In this document: one piece after another, positions 12,034 through 23,934 of the stretch | How the letters are laid out: each line of letters starts with the position of its first letter | Numbering within the stretch: position 1 is the stretch's first letter | NCBI RefSeq assembly: GCF_020497125.1 | Contig: NC_059075.1 | Span: forward strand, 35,748,003 to 35,812,002 | Length of the DNA stretch: 64,000 nt | Direction of reading: 5' to 3' | Origin: Mauremys mutica | Lineage: Eukaryota; Chordata; Testudines; Geoemydidae | Notes under the pieces: model-generated | What the model saw: only the letters and a program-made list of their open reading frames with translations | Databases searched by the model: none | What the model was told of the DNA's origin: nothing | Made by a program: the position numbers and the translations under genes

Positions 12034-13374
12034 ACGCTCCCCAGGCAGCAGTATCAATTAGTAAGGTTTCCTTGCATGGTTAATGGGGAACTAGTGTTTA
12101 TTCTCTGTGTGATGTGGAGCTGAGAATTGTGGGGGGCTGCAACACAGCAACACATAGTGGCAAGATGGAACTGAGCATCACCAAACTGGCATAGAGGTAG
12201 GATTCCATGCATATCCTCCTGTCCTCTCCTGTACAAGAATAGAGCCTCACTCTCCATCCCTTTGTGTGTCTGTCTAACAGTGAACCTGGCTATTCTGGCG
12301 GGGTGCTGGGCTCTGGACTTTGGCTGAAAATAAGAATTTGGGCCTAAATTGATGAGACTAAATCAAATAATGAATTTGAAGTTCACACTTGAAAATCTAT
12401 TCTCTTTGCAATAAAAAGCCTTAACCACAAAAATGAAACCCAGTTCTGCACTTGATTTAATATATTCTAGTTTCTCTTTCTGCCCAGGAAGGAGGGGGAG
12501 CAGAAAGATACCAGCACACATAGTATGGAAGATGAAAGTGATTATAATGCATAATGTAGGAGTAAGAAAATTATGGGGAAATTATCTATAGCAGTTCACT
12601 GATAATTATATTGCATAGATTATAAAAGAGTAACTGAAAGTATATATGTAAATTACTTAAATGTTCTATCTGAATTTTCCACCGTTCTGTAGATTGTAAG
12701 AGTTGCCTGAAATTTGTGAATTAAGAACACAGATTAAAGTAAAGCCAATTTATTTTATTGTATGTGGTTTGTGATGCATGAAAGATGCATAAATGATTGG
12801 TTTATGTATGTACAATCCTTGCAAAATATACATGTTATGAGTTATGTATTGATGAAAGGAAATGCAATGTGGAACAGTCTACAATTTGGAAAGATGAAGA
12901 TAAAGCCTAATAATTGCATCTGGATTTTCACTTTTATTTTCCTGAGTGCTTCATCTATTAAACTTTTTATATCAGTGGAAAGATAATTAGGCCATTCATG
13001 TACTTACTAACTGCGGCTGGGAATGTGTGATTTCACAATGTTTTGTATACACGCATATTCATTTTTACTGTGTCTGCTTACACATTGCAGACTTGATAGG
13101 TTCCAGCAAAGCTATTTATTTAATCTACTGTTCAAGACAAATATGCAGGAAAACTGAATTTTCTCTTTAATTTGCTTATTTTCCTTTTAACACTGATATT
13201 AGTGCACGTATTTCACAGGAAGTACACGTCACTCATGGAAAATCATTTGGTGCACCTGGAAGAAATGAAAAGGAGGAATCAATGTTGTGATTTCTTTACA
13301 ATCTGGACTTCAGAAATGAAGGTTACAGTGGGCAAGAAGGATGTCCAGGTAAAACCCTTTGCACTCTGTAGGTT
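12034..13374. other. unique non-coding sequence
   Basis: AT-rich sequence without recognisable genes or repeats. Short frames (12054-12257, 12762-12986) have no domain. Confidence 0.45.
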
Positions 13375-13470
13375 TGAGTCAGTTATGCAGATCAAAATCA
13401 GGACTAATTTTATTGAAATCAGTGAAGTCACACTGGTATAAAACTGGTGTGAGATCAGAACCAGACCCTA
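13375..13470. repeat. old palindromic repeat relic
   Basis: ATTGAAATCAGTGAAGTCAC, then CACTGGTATAAAACTGGTGT, is a copy of the dispersed palindromic family also seen at 16794, 36158, 50265 and 50465. Confidence 0.5.
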
Positions 13471-16400
13471 AAAATGTCTTTGGCCAACCTAATTAGCAAG
13501 TTAATTCCTTCAGTGTTTACCTTGTGCTTCTCCTCCACTTGTTTGTATTATCCCTCTTATTTTTTTCATTGTATGTACAGATTCTACTAGAACATTTTTT
13601 TAAGCTATGTGTATCTGCAATGAATAGCACAAGAAGGCCCTGATTTCAGATTGGGACCTCCAGATTACAACTAGTGAGAACCTTTTTGACAAAATCTTTT
13701 TGTCAGAAAATGCCAGTTTCTTGAAACCATTTTTTTGTTGTTGTAGAAATGAATCTTTTTCAATTAAACTTTCATCAGGAAGATTTCTCAGGTTCAGAAT
13801 GTTATTTCTGGTTAGTGAGAAAGCAGGAACTTTAACCCAAATCTGCCACATTCCAGACAAGAGGCCTAATCTCTTGGCTATTGGCTGCTCTATAGTGGGT
13901 GTCTCTCTTTGCCCCCCAGCCTCCCCAAATCTTTTGAACGGTCTCAGTTATGTTCCACATTGAAATGAAACCAACATGGCAAAAGCTTGAAATATTTTTA
14001 TAAAATGGAATTCTTGTTTTTTAGCCAGCCCTATTCCAAAGGCTATTGGGATGATCTAAGGGAGGGTCCAGGCACATTTGCACTGATGCAGATCCAGCTC
14101 CAGTGACCCCAGTTGCTTTTACAATTGTCACGGAAGAGTTGTGGCAACTACACCAGCCAAAAAGACTGGTATAGCACCTATGGAGGTGGGCTAAATGGCT
14201 AAATTTCAGCCCCCCAATATCTTTGAATGCTAACTGCACAGTACCTGAGTACTGGCACTCAGTCTGTGTGGGAAGAATTTAATCCATTGTGTAGCACCTT
14301 CCTCTGCAATTAGTCCTCTTGAAATAAATGGGGATTACTTGCATAGTAAGATACTACTCAACTAGTGTAAGGGTGCTAGACCTAGGCACTAGCGGAGCAT
14401 AGCTGCGACATGTTTAACAAGAAATGGGTCCAGATTGGACATCAGGACTCTAAGCCCCAAATTGTGGGAAGTTTGGATTGAGGCCTGATTATAGAACTAA
14501 TCTTTTGGGACTCTGGCACATCTCCAGTAACAATTCTCACAATTCTGTGAAACTGCCTTGAGGTTCATCTACAAGTAACAAAAGCCATCTAATGAAGGCT
14601 TCTACATCTGGCACCAAATTCCAACCTCAGATGCCTGACATACATCAATGAAATGTGTTCACACATCTAATTAGAGGTGGTTTGTGTGTGTTTCAAGACA
14701 GTTGCTGCTGTCTTCCTTATGTCATGGAGCAGAATCCGGTGACTCCTCTGCAACAGAGAAAACATGAATATACGGTATATCAATGAAAAATGCTTTGAAC
14801 AGTCTGGATCAGAACATCACCCTGTGCCTCAACCATGGAAATACCTGTTCATCTAGTCTGGGAATTTGCTATCAGTGTTTGGTATCTGATTTCTGCTACT
14901 TTCATTCAGAATAGTTTAGGGATACGGGCTTTCTAAGTGACAAGGATGTTTTTGTTAAATATTTTCAATGGTTTGTGTCAACTGTGGGAGATAATACCCT
15001 GACTGATTTGATGCAACACTTCATAATACAGTGATGAATAGGTACTGGAAATATAAAGAGATAAAACCCATGCAAAGGTCATTAGACTTAATAAATAATA
15101 GTTACATGAAGCTTCAATCAACAAGGAGAGAGGGCATGCTTTCTAAAAGGAGACTGATTAAATGCTAAATGACAGAGAAAGCAGCCTATAGAAGCAGAGA
15201 GTAATAGTTTAGCAGTTAGTTTCTGTGGTGCTAGGCACAATATAAGCTTGAGATGCAGCATAACAAATAGGAGATAGAATAATGTCCTACCAACTTACCT
15301 GAGATGGAGTAATGAAAGGGGAAGAATTGTGTTCCAGACAAAGTTGAGGAGTAATAGTAGAAAAAACAAGGGTTACAATCCAAGCTAAACCTCTTACCTG
15401 GGAGGTCAGCTAAGATATCCAGGGAACTGAATCATTGAGGCTCTGTCACTGTTCAAGAAAACATTGTATGTACTAGGCTCAAGAAAGTCTTGCCTTTTTA
15501 CATAGGGCTGGATCATATGACCCAGAAGAGGAGCTGGGTGGGAAATGGTTTTCCCAAAGAGTGACACTTTTTGAGATGTAATTGTTTTTCCTTTTCTGCA
15601 TCAGAATGAAACTGAGACCTCTCAAAGGTTCATGTCCATGGTCTGAATCAGGCTGAGCACAGACTTGAATCTGGATCGCCTACATCCCATGAGGAGATAC
15701 AGAAGCCTATTGGCTAATCTGGGTGGTGATGAGGGGGGCTCTCACCAGAAATTCCCGCCTGGACCTGAAAAACCTTTGTCAATGAAAGTTTAATTAAACT
15801 CATACATTCCTGGAAAAAAATGGTGTTGACAAATTGGCCTTTTCTGACAAAAAGAAATTTCAACCAAAAGTTTCTGACTAGCTCTACCCTGATGGTGGTG
15901 CTTCCCTTCTCTCAAGGCATCTGAGAAGTCAATTTCTTCACCAGGCTTCAACTACCATAATGTGTATGCTGTGATTTTGACCTACAAATTATCCAGTCAA
16001 ATACTGATTAAAGCCTATGAAAACAGGCTTTGTGGTGTTGGGAGATGAATGTGAGTTAAAAGCCATAAAACTGCAACTAGTAAAATTTCAGGAAGAAAAT
16101 GGAAAGCCCATTCCAATCAATGCCCAACAACATGGAGTGATATAATGCTATCTTTCTTTCTACCAACTATTAAATGTAACATAGAAATGCTTTAAAAACC
16201 ATAAACTGACAAAAGATTGGCTTAATCGGCTTAGTACAGTTGAGCTATTTTTTGAATATGGAGCTATCAACATATTCATGAGTAAAGAAGTTTTTTTTTT
16301 TTAATACTAAATAGAGATCACCTTTTCTTTGAAAAGCAAGCTTGGAATAAAAACACATCAGTGCTCCTGCAGCCTGTGAACTGCTGGGGCCATTGATTGT

Positions 16401-16793
16401 GGTTTCCAGCAAAACCATTTCTAACATTCATGGCTGAGGCTGAATGTCTTCTCTCTTTCCAGACACAATTCCGTGTTGCTTTTTTTGAGGCAAATGTGCT
16501 CTGCAGCTTTCTAAAGCTACATGGAGAAAAACAAACCATAATTCATAGCAAGATGAAGGACATCATGTTCACATCAAGAGCGAAAAGGGAAGAGGTCAAA
16601 AGGTGGTGCGTACACATCCATCAGAGTGCACCGGGTAGCACTCCAGTCTGGCAGCTCCACCAGGCTCTGCTCCGCTAAACCAACTGCCATAGGGAGACAC
16701 ACTACTGTGCAGTTAAGGCTTTGAATAAGATCCCATTATGTCCAGACTGCTGCAGAAGTTGCACTTGTAGCCTTGAATGTCACATACACTCCA
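13471..16793. other. long unique stretch
   Basis: No gene is recognised on either strand. The frames at 13600-13963 and 16245-16678 overlap on opposite strands and lack domains. Confidence 0.45.
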
Positions 16794-16892
16794 AGGGTCA
16801 AATTCTTAGCAGATGTAAATTGATGTTGATCTATTTAGTTCACATTTACTTTGGAGCTACACTGATTTACACTAGCTGAGGATTGGGTCCCA
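16794..16892. repeat. old palindromic repeat relic
   Basis: GTCAAATTCTTAGCAGATGT at the left and CACTGATTTACACTAGCTGA at the right are inverted-type ends of the same family as 36158-36268. Confidence 0.5.
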
Positions 16893-16989
16893 AGCCTCTA
16901 CGCTTTATATTCATGGTATCAGACAATGCTTTGCCATTATATTGTTATCTGTAAAATAAAGGACCATCTGGTTATTAACTAATACAGAA

Positions 16990-17150
16990 TGAAGCTGCAT
17001 ATCTGTTTAGAAGCATCTCTCAGAGCACATTACAACTACACTTCAGGATCTGTGTTGGCCTCCAACTCTTTCTGGATGCAATTTGAGGTATAATTTCCAC
17101 CTATATATTCTTAAATGGTTTAGAACCTGGGTAACTCAGAGACCATATAC
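16990..17150 (+). mobile_element. L2-type LINE ORF2 C-terminal relic
   Basis: With frame changes the sequence reads LQDLCWPP, then NGLEPG and LRDH-like remains. This corresponds to the 'HWLPV...FKVLVLTYKALNGL.P.YL' segment at the C-terminus of L2/CR1-group polymerases. Very old; only this piece is left. Confidence 0.5.
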
Positions 17151-18030
17151 ATAATGGTGTTGTACTGTGGTAGCTGATGCAGTATAGCTAACACTTCTAT
17201 TGTTGAACTGGGAGTGGGCTGAAGGCAGGACACTTTTAGTGCAGGGTCTTCAGCTCTGAAACATGTGTTGCTTGTTGGTCTCTCAGAGTCCAAATTTGTC
17301 GACTGTAAGGTCATGAGCTGAGTTGGTAATAGTGCAGGGTGAGAGTCTGAGGAGCTTTGTCTCCTGACCTCAGTTTCTTTTAGGATAACATCTTTTGCTT
17401 GTTAGTAATTGTAATTTAGTCTGTAGTGGTTATTTAGACAGGTCCCTGGTGCATTTCCTGATTGCTTGTGCATCTTGCTATGTGTCAGTGAATTTAGAAG
17501 TAAAGGAGAAATTATCAGTCAAGTGTGTAGGAAATCCACCAAGTCTTCCTTTTAATTCCAGAATAAATGGGATGTTTTTGAAAGGGAACACTGACAAATT
17601 AGTTTGTATCATGTCATCAGTGTAAAATAATCTAATCCACATTAACTAAAGATGTGCATTTGCAGCAGATTAGTTAAACTGTATAAAATCCCTGTGAGGA
17701 AATGAATGAAGCAAAACCAAATTAAAGGGCACTGTAATTCTGAATGAGGGTGTTCATACAGGGATTTAATATGGTTTAACTAAACCACTTCAAATGCACA
17801 CCATTAGTTCATTTGGATTAATTTTCCTAGATGTCCCTGTGTAGAAAAGCCCTAACAGAGATAAATTCTTGTAAAGAAAAGAGGCCATCATCCCACTGGA
17901 CATCATCTGGCTTCTTCTCCCCAGATTGCCATCCATTACTTCATGAAACAACACATTAAAAGGGGCACAGTAAAGCAGCCATAGTCACAAGAACAGCACA
18001 AGAAAGCAGCAGCAAAACCTAAGCATAATG
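17151..18030. other. no gene recognised
   Basis: Unique sequence. A segment around 17880-18030 borders the left LTR of the minus-strand gypsy element and could belong to it, but it has no counterpart next to the right LTR. Confidence 0.4.
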
Positions 18031-18290
18031 TGTTCAACAGCAATCTAAACACTTGGTACATTCTGGTGCATTCCAGACTAGCAATCCAACACACACACAA
18101 AGCAAGACATGTAGATAAGTTGTCAATCAAAATAAGTAATAACCATGAACAAAACCTGATAACATTCTGAACAGCAGATATGTAGCTGCAGGCCCTGGGT
18201 AGCTGCACACACCCAGCGCTGGTGTGCACAGCCTTAAATAGGAAACCAAATACTGAGTTCAGGGAGCAGGAAGGCAACACAGTCATTACA
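18031..18290 (-). repeat. 3' LTR of minus-strand gypsy
   Basis: It aligns with 25574-26174 through blocks such as AACAAAACC, TGAACAGCAG, AGCAGGAA and GGAAGGCAACA, in the same order. The right copy is longer mainly because of a MITE insertion. Confidence 0.75.
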
Positions 18291-18312
18291 ATTTTCTTCC
18301 CTTCTCTCCAAA
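18291..18312 (-). promoter_or_regulatory. polypurine tract
   Basis: On the minus strand GGAGAGAAGGGAAGAAAAT lies directly before the 3' LTR. This is where plus-strand DNA synthesis of an LTR retroelement would start, and it fixes the LTR border. Confidence 0.6.
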
Positions 18313-18317
18313 AGTTC

Positions 18318-19380
18318 AACTGGAAATTCCAGGTGACAGATAATGCCTAAAACCTCTACAGCATCATTTGCAAAACTGTACTCACCACTTTCAATATTAT
18401 GCCAGCTTGTTATAGTCGGGTTAGCCCCGGGTCCAGAATAGCGTTATGTCATAGCAAAATGTCATCCAACTAGCAACATGTATCTTGGATATTATCCAGG
18501 AAATAAGAGACCACTCTCTGAAATATCTCAGGAGCAGAGACTAAACCAAAAGAGAGTTGTTGATCTCATTACCTCCCAAATGGCATGCTGAAAGTCAATA
18601 ACAGCTGTAAACTTTCAGCTAGAGGTATCTGCCGATAAATGGATCAGCCGATAAATGGATCAGCAGAGAAAATCCAGGATCCACTTACCCACAAGTCTCC
18701 TCTTTTAAGCTTGGCAATTGAAACTGAACTGCTTATGTTTCACATATGTATTAAGTGCTCTAAAATCTCTACACAGGCAAATAACATCATTCATCTTGAA
18801 TATGATCACCATGGGTGAGCTCTAATCCATAGACTAGTCCACCTCCTGAATGATGCCATTATCTTTCATGAGCTGCAATTCTGCTTGCATCTTGTCCACA
18901 AGTGCAGGAGGTACATGACATGCAGGTAGTGCAAAGGGCTTAGCCTTTGAATCTAACAGCAGAGAGTATGCGTATCCCATGGACAGAACACCATCACCAA
19001 TAAATAAATAATGGAGTCTCTGAATGATATGTTGAGAATCCTCTTCTATTCTTGCTGTCATAACCACATCTGAGGTGTCTTGTGTGCGTTCATGCATAAT
19101 ACCAAGCTGTCGGCACAGATAGTACAAAAACAATGGCACAGAATTCACAGCCACACCTCTAAAACTGTAAAACGTTGAGGCAAGGCTCTGTCTTTGTAGA
19201 CCAAAGAGCATACAACTTCACCCATTGTCTGCACGGCATGCAAATTCCAAAATTTAACAATCACCGTGAACATGTAATTGTCTAGATTGAGAACTAACCC
19301 AGAGAGAAGAATGTTAACTTCAGCACCCATAACCTACAGGCACTTCAGCAATGTATCATTAATTTCCATGATATGGGATG
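18318..19380 (-). pseudogene. gypsy protease and reverse transcriptase relic
   Basis: Minus-strand reading from 19380. A protease start has MGAEVNIL where an active enzyme would have a D-T/S-G-A motif; here the D is V. About 60 codons later there is a long linker (19211-18834), ending in PFALPACHVPPALVDKM and AELQLMKDNGIIQEV, the N-terminal RT segment of gypsy elements that docks on the template. CLCRDFRALNTYVK follows, then SAPEIFQRV, a degenerate catalytic box LDDILL preceded by a stop in place of tyrosine, and EYSFANDAVEVLGIICHL, matching the palm-thumb boundary. Frameshifts and several stops are present. RNase H and integrase do not follow. The enzyme would have copied the element RNA in cytoplasmic particles. 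Confidence 0.8.
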
Positions 19381-20348
19381 TGATGCTGGCAGATTAATGC
19401 CAGCTTTTGTCCAGGCTACAGGCATTAGCTAAGACCTGACAGCCAAGAGCTAAAGACCAGACCAGGTCACCTGTATGTTAGTTTTGCTAAAAATAGGAAT
19501 TAGTTTTATAAGAACATATTTAGTGTTTAGACCAGGGATTGGCAACCTTTGGCATGCGGCCTGTCAGGGAAATCCGCTGGTGGGCTGGGACGGTTTGTTT
19601 ACCTGCAGCGTCCACAGGTTTGGCCTATTGCAGCTCCCACTGGCTGCGGTTCACCATTCCAGGCTAATGGGGGCTGCAGGAAGTGGCATGGGCCGAGAGA
19701 TGTGCTGGCCGCTGCTTCCCGCAGCCCCCATTGGCCTGAAACGGTGAACCGTGGCCAGTGAGAGCTGCGATCGGCCGAACCTGTGATGCTGCAGGTAAAC
19801 AAACCATCCTGGCCTGCCAGTGGATTTCCCTGATGGACTCTAAACTGAAGCCAGAGATCCCCAAGAGCTGCCTCTTGGGTCCTCCATGGAAGACATTTTG
19901 AACTGACAGATCACTGCAACTCTGTCACACTTAGGATTTAGATGGTAACTCATTTGTGTGTATATGTTTGCTTGCTTTAACCTGTAAATAACTCTTATTC
20001 CCTTTTCCTAGTTAATAAACCTTTACATAATTTATTACAGGATTGGCTACAGGTGTTGTCTTTGGTATAGGATTTAGGATACCAATTAATCTGGAGTAAG
20101 TGACTGGTCTCTTGTGACTGGAAGCAACCTGAATGTGGTGTGATTTTTGGTGTAAGTGACCATTTATCATTAAGTCCAGTTTGTCTGGGTGACAAGATAG
20201 ACTGAAGAGTCTAAGGGGACTGTCTATGACTCCATGGTAAGACTGTTATAGTGATCCAGGAGTTCACATTTGTTCCTGGCTTGGTGAAATCTAATTTATA
20301 TAACACACCACCAGTTATTGGTTGTGAGCCACTCCAGACAGCATGACA
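19381..20348 (+). repeat. 5' LTR of Gmr1-like element
   Basis: It starts TGATGCTGGC and ends GCATGACA. A polyadenylation signal AATAAA lies at about 20014. About 300 bases are the hAT MITE 19533-19834, so the LTR itself is about 650 bases. Confidence 0.7.
19533..19834. mobile_element. palindromic hAT MITE, right end lost
   Basis: It starts CAGGGATTGGCAACCTTTGG, the same end as 39210-39544. Arms of about 140 bases are inverted copies, with GTTTGTTTACCTGC on the left and GCAGGTAAACAAAC on the right. The outermost ~30 bases of the right end are missing, so no target duplication can be seen. Confidence 0.75.
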
Positions 20349-20473
20349 ATTGGCATAGTCTTGGCAGGATTGACATACCACAGCTCAATTGGATTTATAG
20401 ATTATAATCCCGTACTGTTAAAAAAGTTTAAATTGGATATTGAGAGCTTTTAAAGGTTAATGAGTAGTCACAA

Positions 20474-21510
20474 TGAGTGAATCACAGTCATATGAGGGTC
20501 TTGGAACAAAAGACCTCAAGCATTTGTGCTTGCAAAAGGGATTACCCTTTAAGAGGAAAGCCTCGGATGAGGAACGGAGAGCGTTGCTCATAGACTTTGA
20601 CCAAGGATCAGGGTCTAAGCCAGGAATCGGCAACATTTGGCATGTGGCTCGCTGATGGAGGAACTCCAGATCAAGGAGAAGAAAGAAGCTAAGGAGAGAG
20701 CCTACCAAAGACTCAAAGCCACCACTGAAATTGAGGAGTAAGCTCACCAAAGGTGCGCCGAACATCTAGAAGTTGAGAAAAGAGCATATGAGAAACAGAT
20801 GGAAGCTCACTCATTGCACCTGAGAGACCAAAAGCAGCAGCCTCAGACTGTGATTACATTTCCTCACATCAGCAAGGAGTGGGAAAAAGTCTGCCCAGTT
20901 TCTCAAGAGATTGATTACATTAATGAGCTCCTGTGCATCTTTTAATGATATGGAGGAGGGTGAGGCTATGGTATATAAGAGATTTAAAAAAAAAGTATTT
21001 AAAAGGTTTAAGATCACCCACGTCCTATCAGTTGAGGTATAGGAATCTTAAAATGTTTGCCAATGTCACTCATGTGGAATATGTGCATAAGATGTGTAAT
21101 TATATGAAAATAGATAATGGGGCAGGAGCTGAAGATAGTTATGACAAACTTATTTGATGGCACAAAAGCAATTATTGTGGTCAGCCACTAATGAGGTAAA
21201 AATTGCCCTCTTTGACAAAAAATCCCCAAAAACGTACACAGTTTTGAAGGCAGCAGAAATTGCTGATGAATATATTGACTGAAAGGCTTATGCTGGGCAC
21301 AAATCCCAGGGAAGGAAAATCCTCCTATTTTCCAGGTTAAGAGGGATGAGGAGTCTAGGAATAAACCTAATCCGAACTTTGTTTAAAAAAAAAAAAAGGA
21401 AAGGAAAGGGGAAAAAAAATAACTCAAGGGAGCCCAAATTTTCAAACTTCTTCCTCTAAAGAAAGGCAGAGAGTTTGTTATCACTGTGGGGCTTCTGGCA
21501 TATAAAACCA
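20474..21510 (+). pseudogene. Gmr1-like gag relic
   Basis: This is the remains of the structural (capsid) protein. The first open part (20473-20655) contains GLGTKDLKHLCLQKGLPF, followed by a charged, E/K-rich stretch (20656-20830, EKKEAKERAYQRLK-like). The capsid-like region (20930-21300) includes YKRFKKKVFKRFK and KAAEIADEYI. A degenerate zinc knuckle near 21465-21510 reads CYHCGASG, where the histidine and last cysteine are gone. SCAN domains of vertebrate zinc-finger proteins are reported to derive from the capsid of this clade, and the AAEIADEYI segment is in the place expected for it. The frames are broken by stops and by a 33-bp hAT end fragment (20621-20653). Confidence 0.65.
20621..20653 (+). 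mobile_element. isolated hAT MITE terminus
   Basis: CAGGAATCGGCAACATTTGG and the following bases match the left end of the hAT MITE at 39210. Nothing else of that MITE is present, so this is an end left after internal deletion or abortive excision, inside gag. Confidence 0.7.
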
Positions 21511-21599
21511 AATTACTTAAAATTTAAGGTGATCCCACAATCTGCACCAACAACCCCTACTGTGAGTGCCAGTGCTACCACCTTGACCCCAGAAGAGAA

Positions 21600-21905
21600 T
21601 GGTCCCATAAACTATATTAGGACTGAGTTTTGGGAAGGTAGTGAAAAGTTTATTAAGAGTGCTAGAGTGAATGGCATAGAATGTACAGGCTGACGAGATA
21701 CAGCATCACAAGTCACTTTGGTTAAGGAAAGTATGGTAAGGGAAGAGGACAGACTTCCTGGCAAAAATCTAAATATTTTAGCTTTGTCTGCAATTTCTGT
21801 GACTGTGCTGGCTAAAGTCCACCCTGAGTGGGAGGATTTAGGGGATTATTGTAGGCATCAGAAATTTGCTGCCAGCTGATATTTAACTAGATAATAACAT
21901 TTCAG
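21600..21905 (+). pseudogene. retroviral-type aspartic protease relic
   Basis: The reading contains ARVNGIECTG, then a stop, RDTASQVTLV in place of the D-T/S-G-A active site (the glycine is A), and REEDRLPGKN. About 50 codons later LPADILLDNN fits the flap-distal 'LP.D.LLG.D' motif common in gypsy proteases. The enzyme would have cut the gag-pol polyprotein. The sequence leads directly into the integrase region without an RT in between, which matters for the gene order. Stops at 21692 and near 21880 break it. Confidence 0.65.
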
Positions 21906-21907
21906 CC

Positions 21908-22492
21908 ATGTCTAAGCATATTAATAATATAACGCAATCCCAGAGAAAGTATGGATCACCTGCTTTGTCTCTGGTCAGCGGTGAAAGCTGTGAAGGGGAG
22001 GGAAATGCCCTCAGTAACAGCTTTCATCCTGAGGGGGAATTTGAAAATTCTTCTGTTGTGCCAGAGTCTGCCTTGGGCTTAAGTGAAACTCAAAATGAGT
22101 TTGTGGCTACACAGCAAGTTGACCCTTCTCTGTACCAAGACAGTGCTGCAGCTCAGAATGATGCCCCAGCTGGGCAAGGAAAAGGTAGATTTTTTTTTTT
22201 TGGTAGAAGGTTTGTTATATGGGAAGGCTCCTTTAGAGAAAAAAAAGGTGTCCCGGTGAGCTTTGCAAGCAGGTAGTTGTCCCTGAGAAATACAGGCGAG
22301 AATTGCTTCAAGTAGCTCATGATTATCTTGTCTGCAGGACAGTTAGGAGTGGAAAAAACCTGTGACAGACTGAAGCAGAATTTCTATGGCCTCACATGTT
22401 TGAGACAGTAGAAGATAACTGTAAGAGTTGTCATTTTTGTTAAAAGCATAAGGGGACCCTGCAAAGCACTATTGCAGCCTTTGACCATTAGA
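21908..22492 (+). pseudogene. linker and integrase zinc-binding (H2C2) relic
   Basis: The frame 21908-22276 is an open spacer rich in S, E and Q (QQVDPSLYQD, GVPV). After frame changes, 22290-22450 gives LQVAHDYL, GVEKTCDRLKQNFY, then CKSC and F..KH. This is the histidine/cysteine zinc-binding module at the start of gypsy integrases, with the first His retained. Its place before the RT supports integrase-first order. It is followed by the CR1 insertion. Confidence 0.7.
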
Positions 22493-22966
22493 CTAATAGA
22501 CTCATAGACTTTAAGGTCAGGAGGGACCATTATGATCCTCTAGTCTGACCTCCTGCACAATGCAGGCCACAGAATCTCACCCACTCACTCCTGTAACAAA
22601 CCCCAATCTATGTCTGAGTTATTGAAGTCCTCAAATTGTGGTTTGAAGACCTCAAGCTGCAGAGAATCCTCCAGCAAGTGACCCGTGACCCATGCTGCAG
22701 AGGAAGGCGAAAAACCTCCAGGGCCTCTGCCAATCTGCCCTGGAGGAAAATTCCTTCCCGACCCCAAATATGGCAATCAATTAAACCCTGAGCATGTGGG
22801 CAAGACTCACCAGCCAGCACCCAGGAAAGAATTCTCTGTAGTAACTCAGATTCCACCCCATCTAACATTCCATCACAGACCACTGGGCATACTTACCTAC
22901 TGATAATCAGGCTATCCCATCATACCATCCTCTCCATAAACTTAATAAGCTTAGTCTTGAAGCCAT
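22493..22966 (-). mobile_element. CR1 3'-end fragment inside integrase
   Basis: Reverse-strand CR1 3' untranslated sequence: GACTCATAGACTTTAAGGTC and ACCTCCTGCACAATGCAGGC at the terminus, then CCTTCCCGACCCCAAATATG further in. It separates the integrase zinc finger from the catalytic core. It is better preserved than its host element. Confidence 0.85.
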
Positions 22967-23830
22967 TATTAAAGAGGTGTTTGCTAGAGTGCCTATAGAT
23001 ATTGTGGGACCTCTCACTAATTTTTCCAGGAACGGAAAGAGACACTACTTGTGGTAATTCTGCCACCAGGTATTCTGAAGCCACAGCCTTATCTAATATT
23101 GAAACTGAAACAGTGGCTACAGTTTTATTCACCATTTTTAGCAGAGTAAGTTTTCCCAGAGAAATGTTGACAGACGTGGTGCAAATTTTATGTCTGTAGT
23201 CTTTAAAAAGTTATGGAAATTATGTGGAGTAAAGCATATAAAAGCTGCTCCCTATCACCCAGAAAATAATGGGCTTGAGGAAAGATTTAATGGAACTTTA
23301 AAAGCTATGCTAAGAATGTATGTCTCCAGATACAAGAATGACTGGAACATGTTATTTCATTATTTGCTATATGCATAGAGAAATGTTCCCCAGGAATCTA
23401 CTGGCTTTGTCCCCTTTGGTCTCCTGTATGAGAAGCAGGTTAGGTGACCCCTAGATTTGAAGCGAGGCTCTTAGGAAGGCAGTACTGAGGAAACAGTACA
23501 ACCAGTAGGGGAGTATGTCACTCTTTTAAAGGAGAATTTACAGGTTATGATGAACTGAGTGCTGAAGAACCTTGAAAAAATGAGGAAACTCAGAAAATTT
23601 GGTATGATTGGCATGCGAAAGAAAGATCTTTGATATTGGTGATTTGGCGCTAGTGCTGGTCCCTTTGAGGAAAAAACAAAATGCAGGATTATTGGAAAGG
23701 ACCTTTTGAGGTAATTGAAAGAGTGAATAAAGTCGCATATGATGTAAGGAAGCCCAACAGCAGAGGAGCTGTGAAAACTGCCCATATGAATAGATTAAAA
23801 GCTTACCATGAAAGGGAGCTGGCAGTAAAT
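22967..23830 (+). pseudogene. gypsy integrase core and C-terminal domain relic
   Basis: This is the DDE integrase that joins element cDNA to the chromosome. The first acidic residue is in ARVPIDIVGPL (about 22990-23020). The second is near 23170 (MLTDVVQIL or the shifted TDxGANF). The third is in APYHPENNGLEERFNGTLK (about 23255-23295), followed by AMLRMYVSRYKNDW. The C-terminal part (23681-23800) reads DYWKGPFEVIERVNKVAYDV, a GPY/F-type module, then TAHMNRLKAYHERE. That same open frame (23681-24079) runs straight on into the N-terminal segment of the reverse transcriptase. Internal stops and frameshifts break the core. Confidence 0.8.
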
Positions 23831-23934
23831 ATCATTTGTTGTGCTGATGAGGAAATGTTTTCCAGCCCTTTAATTGATTTGGTCACTGAGAGCAGGGAAC
23901 AGAATGCCCTGGAAAGCATTGAATTTGGGGAGAA

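Noticed and set aside
17936..18319. 127-codon frame on - with hydrophobic, cysteine-rich sequence
   Set aside because: It spans the RT end, the polypurine tract and the 3' LTR of the minus-strand gypsy; the membrane-like look is chance.
23471..23785. 104-codon frame on -
   Set aside because: Antisense shadow of the integrase C-terminal region.
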